Notes: generated by a model not told the origin, from the letters alone. A stretch of DNA of 64,000 bases from UBA1268 sp965662195 (GCA_965662195.1 CBFIHA010000007.1:1-64000), one strand, 5' to 3'. Positions 43,393 through 52,368 are shown, numbered from the stretch's first letter. Numbers and translations: made by a program.

Positions 43393-44691
43393 ATGGCCTC
43401 ACTGCGGGTCTGCCTGCTGCTCACGCTGTCGTTGTCGGGTTTCGTCTGCCCAGCGCAGGCCGAGGACCTTCGGCGGACGGCCATCGTGCGGGCGATCGAA
43501 CTGTCCCGCGACAGCGTCGTGAACATCCATGGCGAGAAAGTCATCGCGGAGAAGGCCGCGGATGACGAGCGCCGGGTCAATGGGATGGGAACAGGTGTTG
43601 TCATCGATGCCCGCGGCTATGCCGTCACGAACTTCCACGTGGTCGATGGCGTGCGGGAGATTGAAGTGACGCTCGCCTCGGGCCGCACCGTGGCCGCCCG
43701 GCTGATCACCCATGACCGCCGCACCGATCTGGCAGTCATCAAGATCGACTCACTCACTCCACTGCCGGTCATCCGGCTGGGCACATCCAGTGATCTGCTG
43801 ATCGGCGAGACAGTACTCGCCCTCGGTAACGCCTACGGTTATGAGCACACGGTCACCCGGGGAATCGTCTCGGCCCTGCACCGCAACGTCGATGTCGGCC
43901 CCACCCAGCGGTATGAGGATCTCATCCAGACCGACGCCAGCATCAACCCGGGCAACTCCGGCGGGCCACTGCTCAACATCAACGGCGAGATGATCGGCAT
44001 TAACGTTGCGGTGCGGGCAGGGGCGCAGGGCATCGGCTTCGCCATTCCTGTCGACAGCGTGCTACGGGTGGTGACCAACCTGCTGTCGGTCGAGCGGGTC
44101 GACCACACCTGGCATGGCATCGTCTGCCGGAGCTGCTCAACCGGGGCCATCGTGGAGACCATCCACCGGCAAAGCCCGGCCGAGACGGTCGGCATGCGGG
44201 CCGGTGACATCATCCTCCGGGTCGGCGACCAGTCGGTCGCCAGCCAGCTTGATATCGAGCGGGCACTGCTCGGTCGCAAGGCGGGTGAGATCGTCGCCGT
44301 CACTGTCACCCGCGAAGGTGGCGAGGAACAGCTGCAGCTGGCGCTGGCAGAAGCCCGGCAGCAGGTGGCCACTGCGGGCGAACGAGCCTGGGAGCAGCTG
44401 GGGTTGCGGCTGGCCCCGGCGGTGACCGACGCGGTCAGGCAGTTGCAACCACGGTACCGTGGCGGGCTGTTGGTCCAGGAAGTCCGTTTCGGCAGTGCAG
44501 CCAGTGACAAAGGCATCCGGCCGGGCGACATCCTCGTCGGCCTGCATGTCTGGGAAACCATCACCCCCGACAACGTCAGCTATATCCTCGACCAGATTGA
44601 ATCAGAACAGCTTGAAGCGGTGAAGTTCTACATTCTCCGCGGTCGTGACACCCTCTTCGGCCACATTACCTCCGATACAATCCTGCGGTGA
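43393..44691 (+). CDS. HtrA/DegP-like periplasmic serine protease with two PDZ domains
   Basis: A 432-residue protein with a cleavable signal (LRVCLLLTLSLSGFVCPAQA). Protease triad: His in AVTNFHVVDGVRE, Asp in HDRRTDLAVIKID and Ser in TDASINPGNSGGPLLNING. The first PDZ covers about 245-320 (SPAETVGMRAGDIILRVGDQ) and the second about 335-420 (GSAASDKGIRPGDILVGLHV). It probably degrades or refolds damaged exported proteins. It overlaps no neighbour; thiL starts 49 bases after its stop on the same strand. Confidence 0.92.
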   Translation: MASLRVCLLLTLSLSGFVCPAQAEDLRRTAIVRAIELSRDSVVNIHGEKVIAEKAADDERRVNGMGTGVVIDARGYAVTNFHVVDGVREIEVTLASGRTVAARLITHDRRTDLAVIKIDSLTPLPVIRLGTSSDLLIGETVLALGNAYGYEHTVTRGIVSALHRNVDVGPTQRYEDLIQTDASINPGNSGGPLLNINGEMIGINVAVRAGAQGIGFAIPVDSVLRVVTNLLSVERVDHTWHGIVCRSCSTGAIVETIHRQSPAETVGMRAGDIILRVGDQSVASQLDIERALLGRKAGEIVAVTVTREGGEEQLQLALAEARQQVATAGERAWEQLGLRLAPAVTDAVRQLQPRYRGGLLVQEVRFGSAASDKGIRPGDILVGLHVWETITPDNVSYILDQIESEQLEAVKFYILRGRDTLFGHITSDTILR

Positions 44692-44740
44692 GGGGCCCCC
44701 TGGTACCCCCACCCCCCCAAGCAGGTTGCGGAGCGTGAGC

Positions 44741-45718
44741 GTGGAATCGGAATTCGTCAACCGGCTGATCGGTCAGCTTCCACGGGATCGGCGGCTAGAG
44801 GTGCCCCCGGGGGATGATGCGGCGGTGCTCCGCCCCGCTGCCAACAGCCGACCGGTGGTCACGGTCGATCTGCTGACCGAAGGGGTCGATTTTCTGCTGG
44901 GCGGCCGCGGGCAGCCGGGGGCGTTCCCGCCATTGGCGACCCCGCGACAGGTCGGCCACAAGGGGGTGGCGGTCAGCCTGAGTGATCTTGCCGCGATGGC
45001 GGCTCTGCCCGAGGCGGTGGTTGTTGCCGTCGCCCTGCCCCGCCACGGTGGCAGGGCCATCGCCGAGGAACTCACCGCCGGCGTGACAGCGCTCACAGCA
45101 GCCCAGGGCGTGACCCTGGCCGGTGGTGACACCAACGCCTGGGACGGCCCCCTCGTTGTCAGTGTCACGGCCCTGGGCAGCGTGGCGGCTGGCCGGGCCT
45201 GGCGGCGGGACACCGCCCGGGTCGGCGATCTGATCGTGGTCACCGGACCAGTCGGGGGCAGCCTGCTGGGCCGGCACTTGGCCGTCCAACCCCGTTGCCG
45301 GGAAGCGCTGGCGATCGCCCGCCGATTCGTGGTCCATGCCGCCATCGACATCAGTGACGGCCTGTCACTCGATCTCGCCCGGCTGACGACCGCCAGTGGT
45401 GCCGGAGGACTGATCGATCTGGCGGCAGTGCCGGTGCATCCCGACGCCGAGCGACTGGCAGCCCTCCGGCCCAACTCCGGGAAAACCCCACTTGACCACG
45501 CGCTCGGCGATGGCGAGGACTTTGAGCTGCTACTCGCCATGCCGGCCGCCGAGGCAGCCCGACTCGTCGCCACCCCTCCTGCTGACCTGGTGACCGGGAC
45601 GTCGATGCGGCCAACCATCATCGGCGAGGTTGTGGCAGCGGCTGGTCTGCGGGGCCGCAGTGCTGATGGCAGTGAGCGGCCCCTGGCGGCGGAGGGCTTC
45701 GACCATGCTTTCGACTGA
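44741..45718 (+). CDS. thiL: Thiamine-monophosphate kinase ThiL
   Basis: A protein of about 325 residues that phosphorylates thiamine phosphate to thiamine diphosphate. Motifs: EVPPGDDAAVLRP (Mg/ATP Asp pair), TVDLLTEGVDFLL, VGHKGVAVSLSDLAAMAALP, TLAGGDTNAW, DLIVVTGPVGGSLLG, AAIDISDGLSLDLARL and ALGDGEDFELLLAM, all in the expected order. GGAG at 44730-44733 sits seven bases before GTG 44741, which I take as the start; GTG 44735 is an alternative. The 3' end overlaps tsaE by 14 bases. Confidence 0.93.
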   Translation: MESEFVNRLIGQLPRDRRLEVPPGDDAAVLRPAANSRPVVTVDLLTEGVDFLLGGRGQPGAFPPLATPRQVGHKGVAVSLSDLAAMAALPEAVVVAVALPRHGGRAIAEELTAGVTALTAAQGVTLAGGDTNAWDGPLVVSVTALGSVAAGRAWRRDTARVGDLIVVTGPVGGSLLGRHLAVQPRCREALAIARRFVVHAAIDISDGLSLDLARLTTASGAGGLIDLAAVPVHPDAERLAALRPNSGKTPLDHALGDGEDFELLLAMPAAEAARLVATPPADLVTGTSMRPTIIGEVVAAAGLRGRSADGSERPLAAEGFDHAFD

Positions 45719-46223
45719 ACCCTCCTTTCCCCAGCCACCAATCACCCTGGAAATCGCCGACCTTGCCGGCCTGGAACGCTTTGCCCGCCGGCTTGCTACC
45801 TGCCTGCCCAGCACGGCGGTTATCACGCTGGAAGGTGACCTCGGGGCCGGCAAAACAACCCTCGTCAAAGCGATTGCCGCCGCGGCTGGAATCGATCCGG
45901 TCGAGGTGACAAGTCCGACCTTTGGCCTGATCCACCTCCATGAAGCCCGGAATGGCAAACTACAACTGGTCCATGCCGACATGTACCGGCTGGGGGATGC
46001 CGACGAACTCCGGGAACTCGGCTGGGAGGAGCTGCTTGAGCCGGCCGACGGCCGCCACAGCTGGGTCTTCGTCGAATGGCCGCAACGGATCGCTGCTGCC
46101 CTGCCGGACAGAAGACTGGCGATCGGTATCACCATCACCGGCGAGACGGCACGGCAGCTGACCATCACCGGCTCCGGCGCGGAATACGCTACGATCCTGT
46201 CTGCCGTCGCCCCGGCGACCTGA
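45705..46223 (+). CDS. tsaE: tRNA threonylcarbamoyladenosine biosynthesis ATPase TsaE
   Basis: A 172-residue P-loop protein: Walker A GDLGAGKTTLVKAIA, then VTSPTFGLIHLHEA (TsaE-specific S-P-T-F) and LVHADMYRLGDADEL with the conserved H-x-D-x-Y-R, then WVFVEWPQRIA. It acts with TsaB and TsaD to make t6A37 in ANN-decoding tRNAs. The ATG at 45705 lies inside the thiL 3' end, so the two are co-translated. The next gene follows after 29 bases. tsaB and tsaD are not in the window. Confidence 0.94.
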   Translation: MLSTEPSFPQPPITLEIADLAGLERFARRLATCLPSTAVITLEGDLGAGKTTLVKAIAAAAGIDPVEVTSPTFGLIHLHEARNGKLQLVHADMYRLGDADELRELGWEELLEPADGRHSWVFVEWPQRIAAALPDRRLAIGITITGETARQLTITGSGAEYATILSAVAPAT

Positions 46224-46252
46224 CTCCCTCCCACTCCACCCCCCGGGCTTTC

Positions 46253-46786
46253 ATGCGACTGACTCCCGCCACTTCTGCCCTCTGTGTCGTCGACATTCAG
46301 GAACGGCTGCTGCCGACAATTCCCAACAGTAACGCCGTCGTCACCGAGAGCTGTCGACTGGTCGATGCAGCCCGACTCTTCGGCCTGCCGGTGCTGGCCA
46401 CCGAGCAATACCCCAAGGGCCTCGGCGCGACGGTCGAGCCGCTCGCTGGGCGGCTCGAGGGGACTGCCGAAAAGCTGTCGTTCAGCTGCTGTGGCAGCGA
46501 CGCTTTTACCCAGCAGTTGGAGGAGGCCGTCGAGACAGCCGTGCTCTGCGGCCTCGAGACCCATGTCTGCATCGCCCAGACCGCCCTCGACCTGTTGGCA
46601 GAAGGCATCGGCGTCTGCATCGCCGTCGACGCCGTGGCCAGCCGGCGGCGGCTCGACCATGAGATCGCCCTGCGGCGGCTCGAGTCGGCCGGGGTGATAC
46701 TGTCAACCACCGAGGCGATTCTCTTCGAGTGGTGCCGCTCCGCCGACCATCCCGCCTTCAGGGAGATGCGGAAGCTGCTTGCCTGA
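46253..46786 (+). CDS. Isochorismatase-family hydrolase
   Basis: A 177-residue alpha/beta protein. Catalytic triad candidates: Asp in LCVVDIQERLLP, Lys in TEQYPKGLG and Cys in LETHVCIAQTALDLL. The lengths and spacing are those of the small YcaC/nicotinamidase-like group. The substrate cannot be read from the sequence. It ends the thiL-tsaE run on the plus strand and is followed by the converging ftsQ-like gene 62 bases on. Confidence 0.9.
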   Translation: MRLTPATSALCVVDIQERLLPTIPNSNAVVTESCRLVDAARLFGLPVLATEQYPKGLGATVEPLAGRLEGTAEKLSFSCCGSDAFTQQLEEAVETAVLCGLETHVCIAQTALDLLAEGIGVCIAVDAVASRRRLDHEIALRRLESAGVILSTTEAILFEWCRSADHPAFREMRKLLA

Positions 46787-46848
46787 CAAGCTTTCGTGGT
46801 GCCATCCAACGAAGCGGGTCATACGGCAACAGGACGCAGGCCACACCA

Positions 46849-47706
46849 TCAGCCGGCAGGCTTGGTGAGATCGGTGTCAGCCAGCGGCAGGCCGGCCTGC
46901 TGACGGTCGGCCAGGGCAGCGAGCCGGGCGATCTTGGCGGCGGCGGACGGTTCTCCAGGCCGCTCTGTGCCCGGAGCCCGGCCAAAGACGATCAGTAGAT
47001 CGTCCGCCCCCAGCAGTTCCCACCAGATGCCGGCTGCTTCGACGTCGCGGGCGGGTACAGCCCGGCATTCGGTCAGGCCCAGGTTCCGCCACTCCGGTCC
47101 AATAGCTGCGGTCAATGCCGCTCCCGCGGCCACCGCCCGGTCCCCCCAGGCCGACCCCTCAGGCCCACGGGGACTGGTGGTGATGCCCGTAATCAGCGGA
47201 TATTCCGCCGCCGCCTCCGGCGTGAAGTCGATGCTCGGCAGCACCGTCGCCTCGGCATCGATGGCCAGGAGACCGCCCTCGACCCGCACCATCGCCACCG
47301 GCACCCGGCAGCGGAGGGTCACCGTCGCGGCGGCAGGATGACGGGTTTCCACCCGTTCGACATGAGCCACCCAGGGGTGCATGTCAAAGGCCCGCGCCAG
47401 CCGTCGCTCCAAGCTGGGGTCGTCCAGCGGCAGGGGTGTGTCGAGGCTGGCATTCCGCAACGCCTGCCATTTCAGATCGGTGGTGATCCAGTCCGGTATT
47501 CCCACCACCTCGATTGCGTCGCCGGTCAGCAAGGAATCGGGACTGCGTTCCAGCGAGTCGTGCAGTTCCCGCCAGGCCAGCCAACCGGCTCCGCAGGCCC
47601 CGGCCAGAATCACGACCGCCCCGAGCAGCGATCGCCACCGCCAGAGCAGTCCCACGATTCCGCCGGACGAATGGCCAGAGGAGGAAGCGTCCACAAAGGG
47701 CCTCAC
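46849..47706 (-). CDS. FtsQ-like membrane protein with POTRA domain
   Basis: A 285-residue protein: a short basic N-terminus, one membrane helix (LLGAVVILAGACGAGWLAW, about 28-46), then a POTRA-like segment (IEVVGIPDWITTDLKWQALR, then LARAFDMHPWVAHVERVETR and HPAAATVTLRCRVPVAMVRV) and an FtsQ/DivIB-like beta domain (GLLAIDAEATVLPSIDF). In other bacteria FtsQ links the divisome to FtsB/FtsL. Planctomycetes lack FtsZ, so the role here is open. The GTG start overlaps the stop of the MurB-like gene (GTGA), repeating the classical murB-ftsQ order. Confidence 0.8.
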   Translation of the reverse strand: MRPFVDASSSGHSSGGIVGLLWRWRSLLGAVVILAGACGAGWLAWRELHDSLERSPDSLLTGDAIEVVGIPDWITTDLKWQALRNASLDTPLPLDDPSLERRLARAFDMHPWVAHVERVETRHPAAATVTLRCRVPVAMVRVEGGLLAIDAEATVLPSIDFTPEAAAEYPLITGITTSPRGPEGSAWGDRAVAAGAALTAAIGPEWRNLGLTECRAVPARDVEAAGIWWELLGADDLLIVFGRAPGTERPGEPSAAAKIARLAALADRQQAGLPLADTDLTKPAG

Positions 47707-48650
47707 CAGACCTGGATGCGGGGTGATAGCTCGACACCAAGCTGGTCCCGCACGATTGTTCGCACCCGCTCGATCAGTCCACGGACATCACCGCTTGAAC
47801 AACCTGCCTCGGCCACCAGGTAATTGGCGTGGGGCTTGTACACCGACGCTCCCCCGACACAGAGATCACGGCAGCCGGCCTGCGTAATCAGTGATTCAGC
47901 CGTGGTGCCGACCGGGTCTTTGAACATCACCGCGACCGTCCGGGTACCGCTGGGCTGTTCGGCCCGCTCGACGATCCACTGCTTCTGCATCCGCTTGGTG
48001 AGCCGTTCGGGGGCATCGGCATCGAGATCGAAACGGGCGGCCAGCACGGTGCTTCCGTCAAGACTGCTCCAGCCGGATGAAAAGGCGATGTCTTCCCGCG
48101 GCCGTTCCTCGGTGCTGCCATCGGGCTGCATCACCGTGACACTCCGAATCCGCTGGCCGAGATTGCTGCCGTGGGCCGCGGCATTACCGACCAGGCCGCC
48201 CCCAACGGTGCCCGGAATACCGACCAGGTCCTCCAGGCCCGACAAGCCGGCCTGCACCGTCGCTGAGACCAGATGCACCAGCTTGGCCCCCGCCCCGGCC
48301 CGCACGCTCTGGCCGTCGACCTCGATGCTGGAAAAAGCAGGCGCCGACAGACGGATCACCATCGCGTCGAGGCCCTCGGTCGGCGCAAGAATATTCGACC
48401 CACCCCCGACCACCCGCATGGCGATACCGCGTTCGTGGCAGCGGGCCACCACCGTGGCCAGGGCCGCCACACCAACCGGCTCGCAGAAATAACGGGCGGG
48501 GCCGCCGATCCCCAGCCAGGTGTGGCTGGCGAGTGGTTCGGCAACCTGGACCGTGACCGCGAGGTCATCGAAGGGACTACCGGCAGCAGGTGTTTCGGAC
48601 GGGGCTGTCATGGAAGCGGGCTCAAACAGATCGGGAGGACTCTCGGCCAT
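47703..48650 (-). CDS. MurB-like FAD protein lacking canonical catalytic residues
   Basis: A 315-residue protein clearly of the UDP-N-acetylenolpyruvoylglucosamine reductase family: HTWLGIGGPARYFCEP, MRVVGGGSNILAPTEGLD and LVGIPGTVGGGLVGNAAAHG (FAD domain), then the C-terminal domain VMFKDPVGTTAESLITQAGC and YKPHANYLVAEAG. Three expected features are changed. The proton-donor Ser before [VF]-FK-[ND]-P is Val241. The F-x-Y-R-x-S motif reads AFSSGWSSL. The Glu of L-E-P-E (E325 in E. coli) is Arg311 in LSPRIQVW. It may not reduce the substrate. It lies between MurE-like and FtsQ-like genes. The start at 48650 is likely, with ATG 48611 as an alternative. Confidence 0.85.
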   Translation of the reverse strand: MAESPPDLFEPASMTAPSETPAAGSPFDDLAVTVQVAEPLASHTWLGIGGPARYFCEPVGVAALATVVARCHERGIAMRVVGGGSNILAPTEGLDAMVIRLSAPAFSSIEVDGQSVRAGAGAKLVHLVSATVQAGLSGLEDLVGIPGTVGGGLVGNAAAHGSNLGQRIRSVTVMQPDGSTEERPREDIAFSSGWSSLDGSTVLAARFDLDADAPERLTKRMQKQWIVERAEQPSGTRTVAVMFKDPVGTTAESLITQAGCRDLCVGGASVYKPHANYLVAEAGCSSGDVRGLIERVRTIVRDQLGVELSPRIQVW

Positions 48651-48738
48651 TCGGGCTTCAGCCCAAACGCCACACTTGATTGTGCCGCACAGAGGGTTTG
48701 CCCGTCCAACCGGTGGCTAAAAAGCGTTACCCACGCAG

Positions 48739-50250
48739 CTACGCCACCCGGCGACCAGCCCAGTCGGCAGCCGGATCCTGCGCCAGTTCCAGCCAGCCAT
48801 TGACCACCGCCTCAAGCGGCATGTGACCGTCATCGGGATCGACCGGCTGCGGGGTGAGCTGGGGCACGCGGCCCAACACCAGCAGGCAGTCACCCGCCCG
48901 CAGCCGCGACAGCTGCCGATCAAGTCGGGCGTAGGCTGCCAGCTCACGGCTGGTCGCCTGTTCGGCTGCAATGCCACGGGGGACAACCTGACTGGCATCA
49001 CACCAGCGGGCCGCCCGGGTGGGAAACCGATCCCGCCCACCGAGTTGCTCGGCCAGCGCTTCCTCGACCAGCACAACCAGCCGGCCCGGCGTCAGCTGCC
49101 GCAGACTCGCCAGGGTGCGGGCCAGGCTGTGTCCGCTGGTGGGTCGATCGACAAAGGCGGCGAATTCCTGGCCGCGATCGAGCCGGCTGATCCGGCCGAC
49201 AATGCTGCCGGTCGCTTCAAGGCCGCGGGCGATCCGTTCCGCCGGCACCCGGTAGCGAGTGGCGATCGCGGCAGCCAGGACGGCATTGCGGGCGGTGGAT
49301 GTGACCGGCACGTCAAGGCTGACAGGCATGACCACGCCAGCGCACCGCAGCAGCAGTGTCTGGCCGTGCAGGCTCCGCTCGACCGGCGTGGCGGTGACGG
49401 TCGCCGCGGTCCGCAGGCCGGCCGTGAGCAGGCGGCCGTCAGGCGTTTGCTGCCGGTAACGGGCGATCATCCGACCGACGAGCGGGTCATCGGCATTGGC
49501 GACCAGGCAGCCCTCAGTGGCCACCGCATCGAGGATCCGTGCCTTGACCGCGCGGTAAGCCGCAGCAGTCCCGTGCAGATCGAGATGGGCCCGACCGAGG
49601 TTGGTGACAGCCACCGTGTCGCAGTTCACACCGGCCAACGCGTGCGCGGCGAGCAGCCGACTCGAGACTTCAACCACGGCATGGCTGCAGCCGCTCTGCT
49701 CAATCCGCCGCAGCCAGGCTGCCAGCTGCCGGGCATCGCTGATCGGCACCGCCCGCGGCTCGCTGGTGGTCGCATCGACACATCCCAGGTCGGAAATCAC
49801 GCCGACCCGCAGGCCAGCCTCTGACAGCATCGACGCGGTCAACCAGGCAGTCGAGGTCTTGCCGCTGGTGCCGGTAATGGCAATGACTCGCAGCCGCGAC
49901 CCCTGCAGCCCCTCGACGGCGTGTGCCAGCCGGGCCCAGGCCGAGGCCGTGTCGGGCACCACGCACAGTGGCACACCGGCGGTCGGTACCATCCGCTCCG
50001 CCACGATGCCCGCGGCTCCGCGGGCGATGGCCGCGGCGATCTGCTCGTGCCCATCGTCGTCGTCGCCGCAGCGGGCCACAAAAAGATCGCCCGGCCCACA
50101 GGCGTCGGGTCGATCGGTGAACCGGACAAAGCCGATGTCGTCGCAGGCGTAGAACCGGGCGTTGGGAAAGAGTTCGGAAAGCAGCCTCCGGCGGGTGGCG
50201 GCAGCAGAGCGGTGCCCACGACCTTCGGCATCATCAACACGATCAATCAT
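48739..50250 (-). CDS. MurE-like Mur ligase with divergent C-terminal domain
   Basis: A 503-residue Mur-ligase fold: N-domain with GDLFVARCGDDDDGHEQIAA, P-loop VIAITGTSGKTSTAWLTASM, HAVVEVSSRLLAAHALAGVN and VAVTNLGRAHLDLHGTAAAY (MurE types read E-x-S-S-H and R-D-H-L-D). The carbamylated-Lys region YRAVKARIL and VANADDPLVG are kept. In the C-domain the usual V-D-Y-A-H-T-P is VDRPTSGHSL, and the D-N-P-R diaminopimelate motif is not found. It may ligate another amino acid or be inactive. AGGAGG eight bases before ATG 50250 fixes the start. The MurB-like gene follows after 88 bases. Confidence 0.82.
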   Translation of the reverse strand: MIDRVDDAEGRGHRSAAATRRRLLSELFPNARFYACDDIGFVRFTDRPDACGPGDLFVARCGDDDDGHEQIAAAIARGAAGIVAERMVPTAGVPLCVVPDTASAWARLAHAVEGLQGSRLRVIAITGTSGKTSTAWLTASMLSEAGLRVGVISDLGCVDATTSEPRAVPISDARQLAAWLRRIEQSGCSHAVVEVSSRLLAAHALAGVNCDTVAVTNLGRAHLDLHGTAAAYRAVKARILDAVATEGCLVANADDPLVGRMIARYRQQTPDGRLLTAGLRTAATVTATPVERSLHGQTLLLRCAGVVMPVSLDVPVTSTARNAVLAAAIATRYRVPAERIARGLEATGSIVGRISRLDRGQEFAAFVDRPTSGHSLARTLASLRQLTPGRLVVLVEEALAEQLGGRDRFPTRAARWCDASQVVPRGIAAEQATSRELAAYARLDRQLSRLRAGDCLLVLGRVPQLTPQPVDPDDGHMPLEAVVNGWLELAQDPAADWAGRRVA

Positions 50251-50568
50251 TCCAGCGGCCTCCTGCCAGCGTGGAGCTCGGCCGGCCCCGTCCGCTACCT
50301 CCTTGCAGCGAAACAATCCGGGCCTTCCGGCAGTCTCTCGTCAATCAGGCCGTTCCCGGCACCGAGTGACAGGGCGGAATTGTCGGGAGCGTGTGAAGAC
50401 CGTCAAGACGAGTTTTATTGCTCGACCGCAGAGCGGGCCAAATCGCCCAGCCGCCGCTTGTTGCCACGCTTTTGCCGTTGCCCCAAACGAGCCTTTCCTG
50501 GCATGCTTTTGACATTGGCGTTTGAACACATCGACTGTCTTCCCCCCGCCTCAACACGAGGCTCATTG
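50251..50568. other. Divergent intergenic region
   Basis: About 318 bases between the MurE-like gene (-) and the receiver-like gene (+). TTGACA at 50509-50514 could be a -35 for the plus-strand gene, but no convincing -10 lies at the right distance. The frame of the next gene is open upstream to an ATG near 50502, so an extended start is possible. Nothing else is recognised. Confidence 0.4.
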
Positions 50569-51381
50569 ATGCCACCAGCCCACCGTCTGCTCTGGATTGG
50601 CGACAGCCATGCAACGCTTGAGTTTCAGCTGGCCGCTGAAGAAACAGCCGCGATCATTCCCATGCGGCAGATTCCTGATGTTGCTGCGGCCGGTGGCCTA
50701 CCGGCGGCTGACGAAAATCTGCTGTCGCCGACATTCATCTGTCTTGCCGAACCGCGGCCGGGCCTGATTGGCTTTGCCGACGTCCTTGCGCTGTCCCGCC
50801 GCTGGCCGCTGGCACAAATCATCAGCATCTCCTCCTGCCTTGCCGATGGCCGGCGGCGCAGTGGGCCGCCCCTGCCCGGCGTGAGCTCGATCGCCTGGCA
50901 CGACTTCCCGGCCCGCTTGCAGTGCTGGCTGGTCGAACTGGCCGCCGGACGGCCGGGGAGCCTCGGCCTGCCAGTGACAGCGCGTCGGGATGAACGCTGG
51001 CAGCATCCGGCCCGTGCCGCCGCTGTCGCCGGCGTGCGTTGGCGTCCGCAGGTGACGGTAGCCGGTGATTCGGCGGCCACTGCCGAGGCGGTGGCCGATC
51101 TGGTCAGGGTGGCTGGCGGCGAGGTGATCCATCAGGCAACCGGACGACCGCCCATCGCCGACGAGTCGGCCTGCATCGTCTGGGATCGCGGCGACCGGAT
51201 CGACGGTGATCTCGGCTGGCTGGAACTGCTGGCCGGCCAGCGTCCGGGGCGGCTGATCGTTCTACTCTGCTCGTTTCCACGGGGTGAGGCTGTGGCCGCG
51301 GCGAAGGCGGCAGGGGCCACCGCGGTGCTGGGCCGACCAGCTGATCGCGAAGCCCTCACCGGCATGCTGCTGCGGGCCTGA
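50569..51381 (+). CDS. Receiver-like protein lacking phosphorylation residues (function unknown)
   Basis: A 270-residue protein. Each half reads like a degenerate CheY fold. The N-half starts RLLWIGDSHATLEFQLAAEE and has FICLAEPRPGLIGFADVLAL. The C-half starts PQVTVAGDSAATAEAVADLV and ends LIVLLCSFPRGEAVAAAKAA, GATAVLGRPADREALTGML, where a receiver would have its Thr, Gly-Ala and Lys-Pro. The acidic pocket and the phospho-Asp are missing in both. It is probably a structural or partner-binding receiver. The lipoprotein peptidase gene follows 17 bases later, so they may be co-expressed. The assignment is by fold pattern only. Confidence 0.6.
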   Translation: MPPAHRLLWIGDSHATLEFQLAAEETAAIIPMRQIPDVAAAGGLPAADENLLSPTFICLAEPRPGLIGFADVLALSRRWPLAQIISISSCLADGRRRSGPPLPGVSSIAWHDFPARLQCWLVELAAGRPGSLGLPVTARRDERWQHPARAAAVAGVRWRPQVTVAGDSAATAEAVADLVRVAGGEVIHQATGRPPIADESACIVWDRGDRIDGDLGWLELLAGQRPGRLIVLLCSFPRGEAVAAAKAAGATAVLGRPADREALTGMLLRA

Positions 51382-51398
51382 ATCGCCCTGTCAGCCGA

Positions 51399-52358
51399 GT
51401 GGATTCATCGCTAGTCTCCCCGCAGTCCCCGAGTTCTCCGAGATTCTCCAGCGTGATTGGTTCAGCTCCCGCCGTGGCTCGCTTGGCCTGTCTGCCGCTC
51501 ATGGTGGCGGCCGTCGGCTGCGCTCACACCATGGTCGCCTTCGACGCTGCCGGTCGGCCGACGCTCTGGCAACAGTTTGACCAGTCAAGCCGAGTCGCCG
51601 ATGCCGTAGGGCTGCCCGGTGTCTTTGCAGCGGCCGATCTGCCCAAGCGGACCGAACGGCGGGTGGGCCAGTTGCAGATTCACGCCGATTTTCCCCTGGC
51701 CGGACAGCATCGGCTGATCCGCGAACTCGACAATCTGCGGGTGACGATCAGCCAACAGCTCGACCTGCCAGTCTCGGACGAACCGATCCACCTCTATTTG
51801 TTCGCCGACCTGAAGGACTACCAGCGTTTCGTGCAGCGGCAATTCCCGCAGTTCCCAACCCGCCGGGCCTGCTTCGTCGAGACCGACACCACACTGGCCG
51901 TCTTCGCCGCCTGGCAGGAGCGGATTGCCGAGGACCTGCGGCACGAGACGACCCATGGCTACCTGCATGCTGTCGTCCCCGGCCTGCCGCTTTGGCTGGA
52001 TGAGGGGCTGGCCGAGTTCTTCGAGCTACCAGAGGCGGCTGCCGGCCTGCACGACCGCCATGCCGCCCATCTGGCCGGCCGGCTGCTTGAGGGCACCTGG
52101 CAGCCGCAACTGGAGCGGCTGGAGTCACTCGAGGACGCGGCGGCGATGTCGCAGGACCACTACGCCGAAGCCTGGTGCTGGGCCCACTGGCTGTTGCAGA
52201 CAACACCGGAACGCCGGCGGCTGCTGGAGCGGTATTTGAGTGATCTCCGTCACGACCCTGCCACGGCGCCACTGTCGGTCCGACTACGGGAAGCCGAGGG
52301 CCCACCGACTGTCACCACGGCAGCCGTTCGATCACATGTGGAACAGATCGGCGAGTAG
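51399..52358 (+). CDS. Putative zinc metallopeptidase lipoprotein (DUF1570-like)
   Basis: A 319-residue protein with a gluzincin site: EDLRHETTHGYLHAVVPGLP, in which H-E-T-T-H is the zinc motif, followed by WLDEGLAEFFE supplying the third ligand Glu. This layout matches the DUF1570 peptidases common in planctomycetes. Near the N-terminus, ARLACLPLMVAAVGCAHT has a lipobox (V-A-A-V-G-C), so it is probably an outer-facing lipoprotein. GTG 51399 is the longest start; GTG 51453 would give a more typical signal peptide. It converges with the GNAT gene ten bases on. Confidence 0.8.
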   Translation: MDSSLVSPQSPSSPRFSSVIGSAPAVARLACLPLMVAAVGCAHTMVAFDAAGRPTLWQQFDQSSRVADAVGLPGVFAAADLPKRTERRVGQLQIHADFPLAGQHRLIRELDNLRVTISQQLDLPVSDEPIHLYLFADLKDYQRFVQRQFPQFPTRRACFVETDTTLAVFAAWQERIAEDLRHETTHGYLHAVVPGLPLWLDEGLAEFFELPEAAAGLHDRHAAHLAGRLLEGTWQPQLERLESLEDAAAMSQDHYAEAWCWAHWLLQTTPERRRLLERYLSDLRHDPATAPLSVRLREAEGPPTVTTAAVRSHVEQIGE

Positions 52359-52368
52359 CCAGAGGCGA

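Noticed and set aside
45530..46660. A 376-codon minus-strand frame opposite thiL, tsaE and the hydrolase
   Set aside because: It is a shadow of three coupled genes and carries no motif.
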